Source: Haliotis asinina | Taxonomy: Eukaryota > Mollusca > Gastropoda > Lepetellida > Haliotidae | Direction: 5' to 3' | Assembly (NCBI RefSeq): GCF_037392515.1 | Contig: NC_090280.1 | Location: forward strand, 62,137,504-62,201,503 | DNA length: 64,000 nucleotides | Part shown: positions 1 through 14,822 of the stretch, in pieces | How positions within the stretch are numbered: the stretch's first letter is position 1 | How the letters are laid out: each line of letters opens with the position of its first letter | Notes under the pieces: generated by a model | What the model was told of the DNA's origin: nothing | The model's database searches: none | Seen by the model: the letters and a program-made list of their open reading frames with translations, nothing else | Position numbers and translations under genes: made by a program

Positions 1-2640
1 TTCACATTGATGGTCTTATGTGGTAAATGTCTGCGATCCTCCATCACATGTTCACACAAGGAAGGAATCTTGCTAAAAGAGATGTAAAAGCTGGCTCACT
101 CATTGAGTCACTACATTTGTAGTGTATATTTCAAGTATATATGGATGACAACTTCTTTGATTCTGGAGCATAATGTTTGGATACAGGTTCTTAAATTATT
201 TTAAGATATGAAAGTATTTGAAAACGATACAAGAACCGATATCGAAACATTTTGCTCTTGTTCTATCTGACTTCCAACTTCTTAAAATGACACATAAACA
301 AATTATACACATCTGCATTAAAATAATTATTGAACATTGTTAAGAATAAAATAATTGTCGAAGCGATGAGACCGTGTTTTCAGACTAGTGCTGCAATACT
401 TTTGATTTTTCATTAAACCGTTGATGTATGAAAATGATTTAAACATCTTTTGTAACAAGATAACTCCACACTGGTAAACACTGTTGACACCCGTTTCCTG
501 AGCATCTGAGGACACACCTGAGTAGTTGATGCAGCATAATGGTGATGAAGTGACGATGACCGCTGTTCTCCCAGGTTGAAATGTGGCTGTTTCACTCAGG
601 TGCCTCCATCTGGTGGTCATTTCTTGTAAAGGTCAGAGTTAACATCCACATCACCAAGTCACAATAAAGGGGATTTGGCATGTCTTGAGAAGAGATGGTG
701 ATGTTGAAATATACTTGATCACAATATGCATAATAGTTTGTTTTGTTCATTTGGTATCTGTTTCTGTGGATGTGGAGTAATGGGTTTTCATTGCTGGATA
801 AGGTCATTCATGTATCAAGGGAAATACATTGATGTGTGATATATGTTAGGTGAATTGCAATCTTTTCAGGCAAGGATGAGAGATGAGGTGTTGAGTTAAT
901 TAGATGAGAACAGCTGGGTACATTTGCAGTCATCATCAGGCCTTTTGTTTTTTATTAATTTGCAAAATGTGTGTCCTCAAAATTGAATTTAGGCATTCAA
1001 AATAAAAAAACAACTTTTTAATTCAATCTTCAAGATTAGTACTGCTAATGAGTAAATTACAAGCTTGTGCAGGGCACCTTGGTAGAGTTATGATTGAGAA
1101 ATAGCACCAAAAGATATTTGTTTTGGACTTATGTGTTAGAAATTTGATTTTTTAATGCATTAACCAAGGTTTCTAATGAACCGCAGTGAAACGATGCCGT
1201 TTTCTCTTTTCGCCAACTTGTAAAAAATGGGCCAAATCTGTGTTTGTCAAGCATTTGTATAGTTTCAAATTTGAATTTTGCTTTGCCAGTTGGTCTCTTT
1301 TGTGTTACATCTGGACTTAATACAGTGGATTTTATGATATCGGTCTCCAACAAAAATGCTTAATATTATGAGTAGTTGCATGTATATGTTTAATACAGTT
1401 TCTACTGAATTGTTTTATGTTACTTAAAACTTTTAAAGTTAATATGTACCGTCATCCTGCTGGAATTTGCCTCAAAATGTTGAGAACTCTTATCTTAACA
1501 AATCAAAACAATTCACATTTCCTGTATATCTTGTACATGAATTGAGGAGACCACATTCTTGTTTCATCTTGAAAATATCAAATTACAAGATCCAAGGTGT
1601 CCCGAATAAACAAGAAATGTTTATGGCTGTGTGAAGCTCCCCACTGCTTGAGGTACTTGTTATGTAATGAGTTTTGCCTTCCCGCTTTGGCGGCCATCTT
1701 GTACACTTACCCAACAGCTTCCTCCCACCTGGCGGACACCTGATGTGTGTTGCTGATGCAGAATAGAGCTTAATTGCTCGTAATTACTGACAGTGATTAG
1801 TCAGGAGTTAGGCATAACACAAGCCAGATGCACACTGACACATGAGAGTGAGAATGGCCACTTCTGAAAGACCGCCTGGTAACTTGATCAAGACAGGTCC
1901 ACAACAAGCTTTGCTTGTCCTTAGGTCCACTGTTGAAAGATGAGGTTGTCACACTTGGTGACTGGGTCATTTTCCCCCTACGGTGACTTATAGTTACTTA
2001 AAATATTGATCACAGGTTTGCAAGTTCAGGCTTGATTACTTGCATGCTGCAGAGATGCCAACCTTTACGACTTTATCGTAGTTGCTACAAAATTTAGCCT
2101 TAAACTTCTCCCATACAATTGCACTAAGTATTGTATAAGTGCAATTCTACCTTTTCTAACGGCATGACTGTTTCTTCTGTTCGATTATATGAAACTCAGA
2201 AACATGAAATTAAAGATTCACTCTTGATTAGTTTCATATTTTGTTTCACAAATCCATCATAATTTTATGTTTTTAGTAAGCTACTATTTTTGTGGTCAAA
2301 GTACTAGTTTTGATCCTTGCAACTGCTATTTACAACACTTATTTTTTATGCTGACATTGAAAAAGAAGCAGGCACAAAACATTATTAATCCTGGAGCTTG
2401 TGGTTGACACTGGAAGGATTTTTGTTGAAAGATTTGCAAGAGTGAAGAAAAATACTCACTTTATTAAAAAAAAATGCTGAGAATTATTACCTTTGACATT
2501 TTTTCACTTTGACATGCATCATGCAAAAGGTCAAGGCCACAATATATGTGCATTGTTATTTATTTATTGAAGTTGATTTACAAAATGAACAGAAACGGTT
2601 TTGGTGAAACTAGGATTTGTATGTATTCGGGTCCAACTTA

Positions 2641-2900
2641 GGGACCGTTCATAATTTATGGCTGGGTGGCGTAATGATGATTTTCATGGAGTTGCATGTA
2701 CAATGTGAATGTCTTCTCTCCCCGCCTTCCCCAATTAATGTACAAAGTAAGAGACCCCCCTGCTTGTCATGTACAAAATCAATGACCCACACCCCAGAAG
2801 GTGTGTTCAAAATTGATAACACCCCCAGTCTGCTTCCAGCCCCATCCCCCTTCTTCCCCCCCCCCTCCCCCAGCCCTTAAAATCATCATTACCAGGGTCT
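2641..2900 (+). repeat. Partial copy of the ACCGTTCATAATTTATGG repeat
   Basis: It starts with the same roughly 20 bases as the repeat at 41338 and then runs through a C-rich stretch. A matching inverted end is not clear, so this looks like a truncated copy. Confidence 0.45.
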
Positions 2901-4299
2901 CTTAGCTCAACAGTACTTCAATTCCATACAGTCTAAATGAAGTCTCTTGCAATTCCCCGAGTCTGTCTTATAGCTAAGAGGTTTTGTGTTTTTAAGGTGA
3001 ACAATTGACTTTCTTTTGCAAGTGTTTGTGCTGAGAATGACCAAGATATGATCAGCTGTTCTGGGATTCCAACAGTATGATAGTGATTCATATACAAGAG
3101 AATATAGTATAGTCAGAATCATACCATGGTCTCAGTTTTTATCAGATATATATTGTGATTATGGAAGGGTTTTGATGTTTTGATTTGGCATCTCGTGGAG
3201 GTATTGGTTCTGTGGCTGTCAGATAAAAGGGTTATGATGTTGCAGGTGGTTGCTGTTCCAACACCTTCTCGGTATTTAGATCTCAGGGTAGTTCTTGTGC
3301 TGCAGAGGGACTCAGTATGAGCAGTTGTGTAAATGAATAATGATGGGATAGGATGCTGCCAGTGGCTGCTGATTGTGGGGAAGTCACCAGGGGGAATACA
3401 ATAGTTCATCTGAGAGTTTCTGATCACATTCTGTCCCGGTACTAGATCAATGCTAACAGTATCAGCCTCTTGTTTGCCCTGGTCAGGCCTGAAGGCCCAC
3501 ACTGCCCTTCTCACCATCTAGCCAGTTAACTATCATTTATTTACATTTACTTTACTCAAGACCTACTGACACAATGGTCCACCCCCACACAGTCTGACAT
3601 GCCTGTTGCCCTAGACACACACCCATCCTGCTGCAACACCCCCATCCCACCCCATGAGATGAAGGTTGAACTGATTTTCTGCTGCCTCAGTTTGTGACAA
3701 AGATCAGGTGCCTCTCTCCCTCTCCCTGATAAAGTTTTGTAGGCATATCTACCACAGTGCCACACTCTCATCAGAGAAAGGCTTCTCAGCATGTAGATCT
3801 CACCTAACAAAGGATTAGGGCAAGACACCATCACACTGCAGCAGAGAAGATTCGTGTGTAGAATGTCATCAATACATGGGGGATCTCAAGCCATTACACT
3901 TGTCTGGGTCACACTACACTGTCACATAGCACCTTGTGCCCAATACGTATACTGGCTATATACAGGAAACATACATTGGCAAGACATTGTTGAATTCAGT
4001 TTCAACTGGGGAGCATTTTTTTTATCTCACATTTTTCAAGTTGGCAGTCAAAAGATTAATACTTTAAAATTTTCTTTCTGTTGTTTTATAACTGTAAACA
4101 TATGGTTAGTAGGTTTTGATATAAATATGGTATATAACTGAGTAGATCCTGAACATGCTGTCGTTTTAGTGTCTTGTAGTGGAATATGCATGCAGACAAC
4201 TTAAGATGCTTTATTTCTTATTTGGGTTTAATGACTTGGCGATAATGTTCAAACTCCCAATTGCGAATTTTTTGTCTACCTTCCTGATTTTGGTGGTCA

Positions 4300-4730
4300 G
4301 CGGTTGTGTAAACCATTAAGGTATGGGGTGGGGATAATGTGCGCAGAGTCTGTGATACATATTGGGGGAGAAGCAGGGCTGGGGCGTGGGGCATATATGT
4401 GCTGTGTCTGATACATACCTCTGTGGTGGGGAGAGAGGGACTGTGGTGTCAGGGTGTGAAGTGTGTGCTGGGCATATGTGTGCAGGGTCTGCGGTGTATA
4501 TGGGTGGGTTTGGTGCTGTGGTGTACAAGGGTGTCTGTGGCATGGGCATATATGCGACACGTCTAGGTGTATAGGAAGGGGGTTGTAGTGAAGGTGTGTT
4601 TTGTGTGTGCAAGAGGGTAAGGGGTGATGTGTGTGTGTGTCTCTCTCTCTTTCTCTCTCTACCCTATCTCTCTCTACCCTTCTCTCTCTCTCTCTCTCTC
4701 TCTACCTCTCTCTACCCCTCTCTACCTTTT
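4300..4730. repeat. GT-rich minisatellite followed by (CT)n microsatellite
   Basis: Positions 4300-4625 are a G/T-rich, loosely repetitive tract with recurring GTCTGTGATACAT and GGGCATAT(A/G)TG-like units. Positions 4640-4730 are CTCTCT repeats interrupted by ACC. Open frames on both strands here are a by-product of the simple sequence. Confidence 0.7.
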
Positions 4731-7700
4731 GCCATCTTTAACTTGGCAGACATATTCGTCCAGGTCACTCAGTAAGCTAATTCTGATGAACATTAACGAG
4801 CATTTCCATACAGCCCTTTTCTTTAGTCTGTCATACAATGCGTTCACTGCCATAGCAGAGAATATTGGGTGTAGTTCATGAAAGTCCATTCCCCACCCCA
4901 CCCCCCCACCCCCACCTGCAAGCTTAAGCATGCGTACATACTCGATAGCCTGGGCGTCAGAATCTTTGACAATTAGCCATCAGCATCTCTCACAAAGCCA
5001 GCTTTCAGGTAGGCTTGTCTGATGTTCAGGATATTTTGGGTGGCTTACTGTCAAATATATGAGCAAAATCTGTCTAAATATAGACTTGACTGGAGAGCAC
5101 TCCTTGAACATCATCATCAGGGATAGTGAAGAGAAAATTGTGAATGTGAATGTTACTTATTATCATGAACCAGCAGGAACTGGAGTAGATTTTATTGAAC
5201 TGTGTTTGTGTAATTTTCAAGTTTCGAGTAAGGATTTGGTAAATACAGAATCTCTCCCAAGTGTTTTGTGATAACAAGTATCGTTATAAGTTGATTAAAG
5301 TTAAAATATCTAAGTCTTACTTAGGATATTTTACCTTAATCAACGATTGCTGATCTGTTTGATATTAGAAGACACGATTTTGAGCTTGTTTTTATCATCC
5401 AAAATCATCCTTCATCAGTAGTCAGAAAAAGAATGTAATTTATCTGAACACAAAACTGACATCAGACTTCTTCAACAGTGATCCTCCTGAGGCCACAGCA
5501 TTGTGACCTCATAGCATTGTCACCTTTGTTGTTAACATGTCAAAGCATTGTAAGGTCATTAACTGATGATGTAATTCAATTCAGTTGTGACGTTATCTAC
5601 AATGCAGATATTGCTTCATATCACACAAGTGATACCTACTGTGGAGTCAGTTTTGGATGATAAATATGGTTTGCATTTTTGTGTGTTCGTTTGAAAGAAA
5701 GGGCTGACAAAGGACCATCCTGTGACTGATTGAAGGGACACCAAACTTTTAGAGTAAAAAGAATTGTTTCTTTCATCCAGGAGAAATTAAAAACATTTGT
5801 TGTGAACTTCAAGTCTTTATACACATAATGCAAATCACAATATGAGAGCTTTTTTTCTTTTATTGATTCCAATTCTGTCAAGGTGAACAAAATTACTTTA
5901 ATTGCCACAGAAGAGTGACAACAAAATAGAGAAACAGTAAAACACATAAAGAGATTAGCTTGCCCCTTGTTTCTTGAGGGTTGAAGATGAAAATAGGGAA
6001 GCAAGAAAATGTTAGAGTTATTTGATTGTCCTGACTGGTGTGAGAGGCGAGTCTGTAGACAATCCCAGAACATTCCTGCCAGTATTGATCTGCCTATGAA
6101 ATATTCATAGACCAGAACATGGTCTTTGTAAGCTATGGAGAGCAAAGATGGAGAGGAGGAGTTGCTACTCTCAGAAAACCTCAGCGTGGGCACTGTGTTC
6201 TGGGGAACTCCTTGAGGTAGAGGCCGACCTCTGTAGCATGCTTGTATAATGGATTAGAGCCTTACGTCTGTGAGGCAAGGAGCTTTTCAGTGCTATGCGG
6301 ATTTATATGGAAAATCTACTTTTTGCCCATTGATTGTATTCATGAAGAAGTTCTTCTCATGGCTGAATTTACACTTGGTTTTAACACTGATGCAAGGACA
6401 TCGTGAATGAACTGTCAGATTTTCAACGAAATTCTATTTTGTAAATTTTACATGAAATTAACCTTGTTCCCAGAGCGAACTATTTTGCATGGGAGCTGAA
6501 GAACCTTGTGGGATGGAATGGCAATCATGGCAAATAAGTGATGTTGGGGGTTCCAGTAGGGCAGATGTAGTTAAAAATTGTTGAAAAATCCATGCAGGTT
6601 TTAAAGGACATAATTCTTCCAGATACAGGTACCAGTGTGCAAGCTGTGAAATAAAGATTGTTATTTGGCAGGTTTATTTGTCCACCAGATTCTTCAGAAC
6701 TGGGAAGCTAGTCTAAAACTATCACATCTAAAAGCCTTTCAAAGACTTTACTTTCAAATATTTCACTCTTGGGAATGACTGACTTTTCCAATTCATTAAG
6801 TGTTTGAAAACCTGGGGTAATTTGGTTAACCTACAGGTTTAGGCGTTCTCTCATCATGCTGAAGACCTTGGTTTGATTCCCCACATTTGTTTTCAGTGTT
6901 GAAGAATATTTATGAATTGTTTGTATGAAAGAAATTTAGTTATGCTTAGTTGTGAAGTAAAAAGCTATTTTCTATCTTGCCTAAACCTTGCCATTTGTAA
7001 CCAGTTGACTGGATAGTCGTATCATCTGGAAGCAGATGGCCACTTTGTGTTTGTGGCTTCAGAAGTAGAACACACAAGGTCCTCTGCTTGCAGGAACCCT
7101 CAAAGAGATGAGGAAATTGGCAGCGATAGTTTTTGCAGAGTTCCTGATTTGATTTTGTTGAAGAGTTTTAGCAGACAAGGTGATAACTCAGTCTTTATTA
7201 CTCTTACAGATCTTTGAAGACTCTCAATACACCCAATCAGAAAATGACTCATCAAATACAGGACTTTTTTCACTGTATTTTATTTATGGCTCAGGTTAAG
7301 TTTGTTCGTAATTTACAACATGGCTTTGTGTTCTGCAAAAAGGAAGTGGGGAAAAACATCAAGAAAGATTTCGGTATCAAATGTTTCTGGTCGTGAATGT
7401 TTCATGCCTACCCTTGGTGTTATTGAAGCTAACATTTAGAATGCAAAGGATGAAAAAATAAATTGCTTTCATGATTTTTGTGGACACACTTTGTTCGTTT
7501 GAAGAATGGAGATCTGTAAGTTAGTGTGTTGATGTCATTGTGTGCAAATTAGGGGTTAAAGACTCTTGGTTTGCAACAGACTTGACAGTTTGCTACTGGG
7601 CATAAAGAGATGTTTCAATAAGCCATTTCCATGTCAACAGGTTATCAAATCCATTTTGGAACATTTTACATTCTTTGTCATCTGAAACATCAATGGAATT

Positions 7701-8778
7701 ATCACAACCGACTCACAGAAAAAATCGAGCTCTGACTTGCTTTTAATGTGTCAGATGAAAGGTTATATCTTGTTATATTTTAGATAAAGGGTTAGAACAA
7801 CCGTAAATGATTTTGCTGTCTGTTTCTTTGATAAAGTGGATGAATCATGATTATGAACAATTCTTTGATTTGACACGAAGACGTATGTTAAAAGGCTTTA
7901 TTATCCATCGGTATTCTGGGAATTCACAACATCAGATAATTTTGAGCTGGAAATTTTGCCTAAAGTTATGCACCCAACAATGTTGACTTCAAATCCGTCA
8001 AGATAGAACTGAAGTACTTTGTGCAATTACTTTGCTTTGTCAGTAGCATGGAGAATGAGAAGCCTGGCAAACATCAAATGGTCGTTTGTGGCATTCCGAG
8101 GCATGAAGGGGTGTAGCTCAGTGCAGGGTGGTATCAGTCTATTGCCTTCTTAACCACTTGGAAAGAGCACAAAGTCGTGCAGATGTCTTGTGCATAGTTC
8201 ATTAACTTAGGTGATTATTTAACTTTGCTATTTTTTTTAATATTCCTTCCTTGGGTCCTGTCTATTAGGTCCCACCAGGTACCCTTTAACTGTCTGGTGA
8301 ACAGTTGCATATTTTTAAAAAATCAGTTTGTTACTTGCCTGGTTTTCTGGAAACTCTCAGAGACCAAGCTGTAAGGCACCATCAGTCATCCAAGGATGTT
8401 CCATGGACTATCCATGACCAACATTGCTGATTTGTGTGCTGTGCATTGAAAATCAGACCACATGCCACCAGGGATGCATGTTGATAAAAGATCAAAGAAT
8501 ACAGTGTAATGAAACACATTTCCTGGACACAAAAATAATGCCAGTCAGTGCTTCAGTCAGTCCTATCAGTAGAGGATAAATCCGATATAGCACAAATGTT
8601 GATTAAATTGATATTTTACACTATAGAAATAGGGGACTAATCAGGAAATGTTTGGTCATGGTTGTCCGAGTTTGGGTGTGATGACAGCTTGTGTAGCATG
8701 GGTTTATCCCGTATATGACATCCAGACCATGTCAGCTTGCTGATGGCGTTATTTTCTTTGGCTTGTAGTCAAGGCATC

Positions 8779-8933
8779 TGAGCTGGGTTAGCCTAGAGGT
8801 TAAAGTGTTTGCACTACCTGGGTTTGATTCCCCAGATGGGTACAGTGTGTAAAGCCCATTTCTGGTGTTCCCAGTTGTTTGTGATACTGCTGCAATATTG
8901 TTAAAAGTGGTGTTAAACTAAACTTACTCACTA
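8779..8933 (+). repeat. tRNA-derived SINE, near full length
   Basis: The tRNA-like head has an A-box-like stretch (GTTAGCCTAGAGGTTAAAG) and a B box (GGTTTGATTCC). The body contains GGGTACAGTGTGTAAAGCCC and the 3' core contains GCAATATTG and TAAACTAAACTTACTCACTA. It belongs to the same family as the copy at 54277-54450. Confidence 0.8.
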
Positions 8934-11900
8934 CAACATGTGAAATTCTATCTTTTCCCTAGTGATATTACTGGAATATTGCTTAGAGTGGCACAAAACT
9001 ACATGCACCCACTCAGCAACAACTACTGGTCATTTGGCATAATCAAAGGGATCAAGCTCACTAATTGGTTAATTGATATCTTTGGATTCTAACAGCAAAA
9101 ACTGATACTCATGGTGTCAGTCACTTGATTGTCTCGTCCAAGCTTGAAGCTTCATTATTTACAAACCAGCATCACGTAGCTGGAATATTGCTGAGTGTGG
9201 TGTAATACATCAGACAGACGAATAAACTGGTCTGGACAGACCTCCATACCTTGCGGAGGATGGCCATCCCCTATTGTATGCTTTACTGCTTCTCAGCATG
9301 GCTGCCTTGGGAAAAGTTTTATGTAGTGTCTCTATTACTTTCTGTGCCCACAAAAGAACAAACTTGAAAGGTGTAAAGTTGGATGGCATAGGGACACCTT
9401 TATGTGTGTAGCTTATGAAGAACAAAAAAGGTATTAAAACAAGACTGCATGAGAAATTGATAGCCTGGAGGTTTCTGCATATACCCTTCACAGTCATGGC
9501 TGAGTGCTTTCTTAGCTGGAGACTATTCTCACTGTTAGATTGTTCATAGTGCTATGAATTGGATTTGAACAAGGTGGCTGAATGTCCCAATGAAAGCTGT
9601 GAGGACAGGCCTGTTGAAAGAATTCCTGCTGTTGTCATCTAAGGGTTATGGGACCTGTAAATTTCCACCCAAATGCTTTGCAGTTAAGTTACTCAGCTTT
9701 TGATTCATTCTCTGAAGGTTGTGACAATGCATGTGAAAGAGAGGTTAGAAGATATATGAAAGGTTTGACAAGCGTGTTCAGTGACATGAAACATTCATCA
9801 GACTGCTGGCTAATTTAAGGGCTTGACTGGAAATTAGTATTTGTCTCTTCAGAAACATCCTGACCGAGTGCTGCCATATTGAAACGCTAGTGAGAGTTAG
9901 AAGGCCATGTTATGTTGGGCACTTAATGGTGTTCATTTGGTGGTGTCTATGCCTCTGCATGCCTGCTAATTAGACATGTCTCCCAATGATGATTTAGGCT
10001 GATGGGCCAACATGGCTGGGAATGGTTTGAATAAGAATTGGAACATCAACCATGTATAATGTCATCCACACTCTGATTGACTACATGTGAAAAATCTGAA
10101 CATCATTCCTGACAGTTTGTCAGATTTTGAAAACAATATTTCACTTGGCATGTTTATACAATGTAACTTAAATAATAAACATCTTTTGGTATTGCACATT
10201 GCATAAATAAGTTCCTTCTGTTAGAGATAATGGAACTATATTGGGCTCCTTTTCTGTTTAAAAAGACTTATTTGTTTCAATCAAAACTATATATTTTCAG
10301 AGACTAAGTGTTTATTTTCTCCCACACTGCTATTTGTTTTAATAAAGAAACCGTTCAAACTGTCACGTTTTAAACTCCCAGTTAGAAAAACGGTTATTTA
10401 TAACTATCGGAATTTACAAAAAATGTTTTACATAAAAGACCCAGAGTGTTGTGGAGACCACCTTTCTGAGAACCCGAGACACACCTTTTTTTTTTATTGA
10501 AATTTGTCAACATTGTTGTGAGACCAGATCATGCAGCATCTTTGCATAGGCAAATGGTTGTCGCCTATGTGTTTGCTGTACATGTACTTTAAAGAGCTTG
10601 TTTAGGAGAATGACTGCTCAGGTTCTCCAGTGAGATATGCTCTGTGGGCATGTGAAAAAACAAAAGCTTGTCTTGAAGGATGTGTGAAAGACAGGTCAGC
10701 GATGTAGCTTGTAAGCTGAGGTATGGCAGTCCGGATCAGAACTTGCTAATGCTTGTGTAATGACACAAAGGCGATACAACAGTTGAGATAAATGGACTGC
10801 TTGCTTGACAAGGGCAAGTAAAGCAGACGATACCATTGATGTCCAACTGAGCCGACAAAACACTAATGCTAAGAGGGGACAGGCACTGGATTACTACAAA
10901 ATTAATTTGTCCTTTGACAAAAACAACTATCTTTCAGCTGAAGTAGGATTACAAAATGTCTATGGGTCGTAGCAGCTTGAACACAAGGCCTGATTTGCTT
11001 CAGATCATGTTTGAAAATGTTGGCCGCTGCTTCAATGAGGGGAGGATCTTTTCTTGACATCCCTAGCATCCAGACACTTGGCAATCAAAATAGCTGTTTA
11101 TAACTGCCCCCATCTTACCTCTGTGGGCTCATAACAGTAGCCATTTTGGAACTGGCAGGAAGCCGTCTGCTTGTTTGAGTCTGTAGCAGACGTATGGAAA
11201 ACACTTGAAAACTGGAAGAATTTTTCTTAGGAATGTTGCTGAATGAATTCTCATTGTTGTGATGGAATGTTGTCTATTTTGAGATGATGTATTGAAATAA
11301 ACAAATCTTGAAACTTTGTATTCAGGTGTGGGGGTGGGAAGAAGTAAATTGGCTACAGGCATGATGAGCATTAATTTCAATGTAAACAAAACCTTAAAAT
11401 ACACACAAAACTGGCTCTGCTAGAGATCTCGGACTGCAGTGTTAGTGAAAGGGACTAGGTGATTCTCCCTATGAGTTTGGGTGCATTTGACACTCCAAAA
11501 TTATCCTCACTGAATTTATGTTAATGAAGGCATAAAATAGTGGTAAGGTCTGTCGGGATTTTATAAGGTTTTGAAGTTGCCTAGACTTTATCAACTCCTC
11601 AGAATTCTGTATGTCAGGATGGTTCTTAGAGCTCCACATCCTGATATTAATAGAATACTCATATAATGGTACACTGATTACTTTTCATGTGCTCACTGTA
11701 TTTGTCTCCCCTGAATGCTAAGGTGCTGATTAGTGGGAGTGCCACAGAGCCAAGAGACCTGATGCAAGAAAGCAGGACCTCTTGTATTGCATGAGAAACA
11801 ATGACAGGGAAAGTTCTTTTTTCCCTATGCCTGTATGTCTTCATAGAGAATTTTCCAATTTCAGGTTCTTGTTAAAAATAGATTTGGTTTGAGAAGATTG

Positions 11901-14698
11901 TCGAAAAGCCCCCAGCTCCTCTAATGCATTGCTGAAATTTGCTTACCGCCAATTATTTTAACATCACTCATTAACACACCTATAGAGAGCAAAGGTGAAG
12001 AATAAAGAATGTTCAGTATGCAATAAAAGTGTTATTCACTCTTCAGAAGCACAATAAATATCTAGGTATGGTTTATATATCTCCAAGAGTTAAAACATAT
12101 AAGTGTTTCAGCCTTTTAATGTTGGAAAGTCATTGAATGGGCTAATATACCCTGGACACATCAGGGTCAGCTTGCACTCCTGTGGAAGAATTCCCCCATG
12201 GGAGGGACCCTTATTTACCTGGCCTGTGGTTTATGAGACACAGGTTATACCCTGTTAAAGCTCTCCACGGGGTTTTGTTTGTTGTCTGACGCTCCACTCT
12301 GATCTACAGGTAGCCAGCTTAAGTGGGAGACGGGCTCGCCTCCATCGGACCCAACTTTAAACGAAAAGGGCTTTCTTGGTACCTATAATGCTGTCACAGG
12401 GTCCTGATTTATGGCTGCGGACGGTGATGACGGAATTTAGTTTTGGAAAAGCAAACACATTGTTCATTTGGTGTTCCTCTGTTGTGAAAGGTTAATTTAG
12501 GAGATGTGTGGCTGCTGTGATAATGGTGGCTGTCTATTGCGGGGTTGTTTTGTATACAGACAGCCAATAAGCAGGTGTTGCATAAAACAATCTTGCAGAT
12601 TCTGGGGTCTTTCTGTTGCTGTAGTTTATGAGATCATTATATTAAGTTGAGATAAGCTGTTGTTTGGTTCTACAGGAGTGAGTCTCCTGGAGGGGTCTCT
12701 AAAATGTGGGTTTGGAGGGAGGGTATAGCATTTTGGAATAGATCATGATATCAGTTTTTTAATGAAATTATGAGGGTCTGCAGGAGTGGATAACTGTTAC
12801 GGCTTAAGTATATGTGTCTTTTGGAAAAGGGACTGCATTTCAATCTGAATTGTGTTCATGGTCTACTGGAGTGGATCTTGAAGATAATCAAATTGTACAA
12901 GGCTTTTCATGGAGGGTACTTCAGTTTAGTTTAGGTTACATACCTGGTGTCTGAGAGATAAAAACAGCTGTTTGCAGAATGTATATTCATTTGATACACG
13001 CCCATGGTAATTCTGTCTCGATGGATCAAGTGATGAAGTTGTTTAGCAGAGCAAACTTACGACTTTAATTGCATGTCATTGGTCCATGATGACATGGGTG
13101 TTGCTCATTGTATCAACCCCTAGTTTACCTGACCCAAACTTGATTATTCGAAGAAAGCCATGTGTAACCTAAATATGTGAACCTGGGACAGGTTATTTCC
13201 AACATGGACTGCCATGTTTGATAATTCACCTTCCTGACGTACAGATTAAAATTAAAATCATTATTATTTTACAGGTCTCAAATTAATTATCCTTAGTAAA
13301 TTAGTATTGTTTATAGGCAGGTAAGTTATGGTGAGGGCTGGCAAGTTTTACATTTAGTCTGCCCTCTGGTCTGCCTGAAATGTCTCGACGTTTCACACCC
13401 TGACTATATGTTTTGTCAAACATATCAACCTTAGCTCTGTTATATATTGCCATATGGTAATTTGACAGGCAATATTCAAATTCTGATAACAGGACATCCA
13501 AGTAAAATTGTCAAAATGAAGGAAACTCCAGGATTAAGAAGTGTCAGGTCATGGCGTCTGCTTATTGCAAGAGCCATGATGATTTCATCTCCGTGGTTTA
13601 TGGCCTTGGTAAGACAAACGATTCCATGCCAGTGAAACATGTTTACATTGATATAGCCGGTAGCTCACAGGTCTTGTGTCAATATAATCCAAGAGAGGCT
13701 GTGATCACTAGTACCTGGGGACAATACACTAATAACAGGTATCTCTGTTTACAGCTCGTTGTGTCACAACTGTGTATATGTAATGGCTGTTATGGAGCTC
13801 AGATTCAAATGTTTTACTGATGTGTATCTAGACTGTGCTTCAGCAATTGGCTGCCAGAGTGATTGAGTGAGTGTAAGTCATGTCGGCAGTATTTGAGCCA
13901 TATTATGCCAAGATGAAGTTACACAGTTTTAAGATAATATTACACAATACGTTTCAAACTAATAGCTATCCATGATGGATAGTAAAATAACTAGATGGTC
14001 ACAGATAAAAATTTATATCTAGTATTAAAATCTAAATAAAACATAACCATACATGACAATACAATATAGAAACAGGCTATTGATCGCCAACAACTGAAGG
14101 TACATCACCATACTATGGACCATGGGGACTTACAGTACATTTGCTTCCTGCTGAATTTATATCATTCCTTCAGGTAATTTCAAAATGTTTTGACCTGTAA
14201 GAGGCAGCTGGATTACTTAACAGGTCAGGGTTGGTCACTTGATAGTGTTTCATCTTACCCAGTCAGTGTTCATGGTATCTGAGTCACTGGATTGTCTGGT
14301 CAAGGCTTGATACTTACAATTCATGTATCCGGAGTATTGCTAAGAACCAACAAAAATGTTTTAACGAAAAGATCTCCCTATGCTTTATTGACAACATTTA
14401 TGTAGCGAAGATCTTTCAAAAGGAGAAACATGAAAATATTATAATTCTGGCTCTCAGCAAATAGTTCAAGAAATAGAAGCAAAAAAAATGGGAAAAAGAA
14501 AATAATTATGTGATCCTTGACAGGGCTTAATCAAGATGGGAAAAAAGACAGATAGAATAACAGTGTTAAACTGGAAATATTAGTTGCTTAGCTTTAAGCA
14601 CTTAATTGATCTTCTTAAAATATCAGTTTGAAAAAATAAGCACTTTAGGCGTGACATCACCATTAGTATATTACAGTCTTGTTCTTGATCATGTTATG

Positions 14699-14822
14699 AG
14701 GGTAGTGAGGTAGAAGCATTCAATCTTCACACTGAAGACCCTGGTTCAAAGCCCCACATGGGTACAATGTGAGAAGCCTGTTTCTGGTGTCCCCCACCTT
14801 ATTGCTGGAATATTGCTAAAAG
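14699..14822 (+). repeat. tRNA-derived SINE ending just before a TMEM132 exon
   Basis: Diverged copy with a B-box-like GGTTCAAAGCC, then GGGTACAATGTGAGAAGCC and TTGCTGGAATATTGCTAAAAG. It ends about 80 bp before the exon acceptor at 14902. Confidence 0.65.

Noticed and set aside
3119-3834. Minus-strand frames of 132 and 92 codons
   Set aside because: No recognisable similarity and nothing conserved-looking; treated as chance frames within the intron.
4297-4612. Overlapping frames rich in His/Pro/Thr and Gly/Val
   Set aside because: Produced by the GT/AC-rich minisatellite on both strands.
5636-6193. 185-codon minus-strand open frame in the TMEM132 intron
   Set aside because: Amino-acid content is that of random AT-rich DNA, with no domain, signal or splice context.
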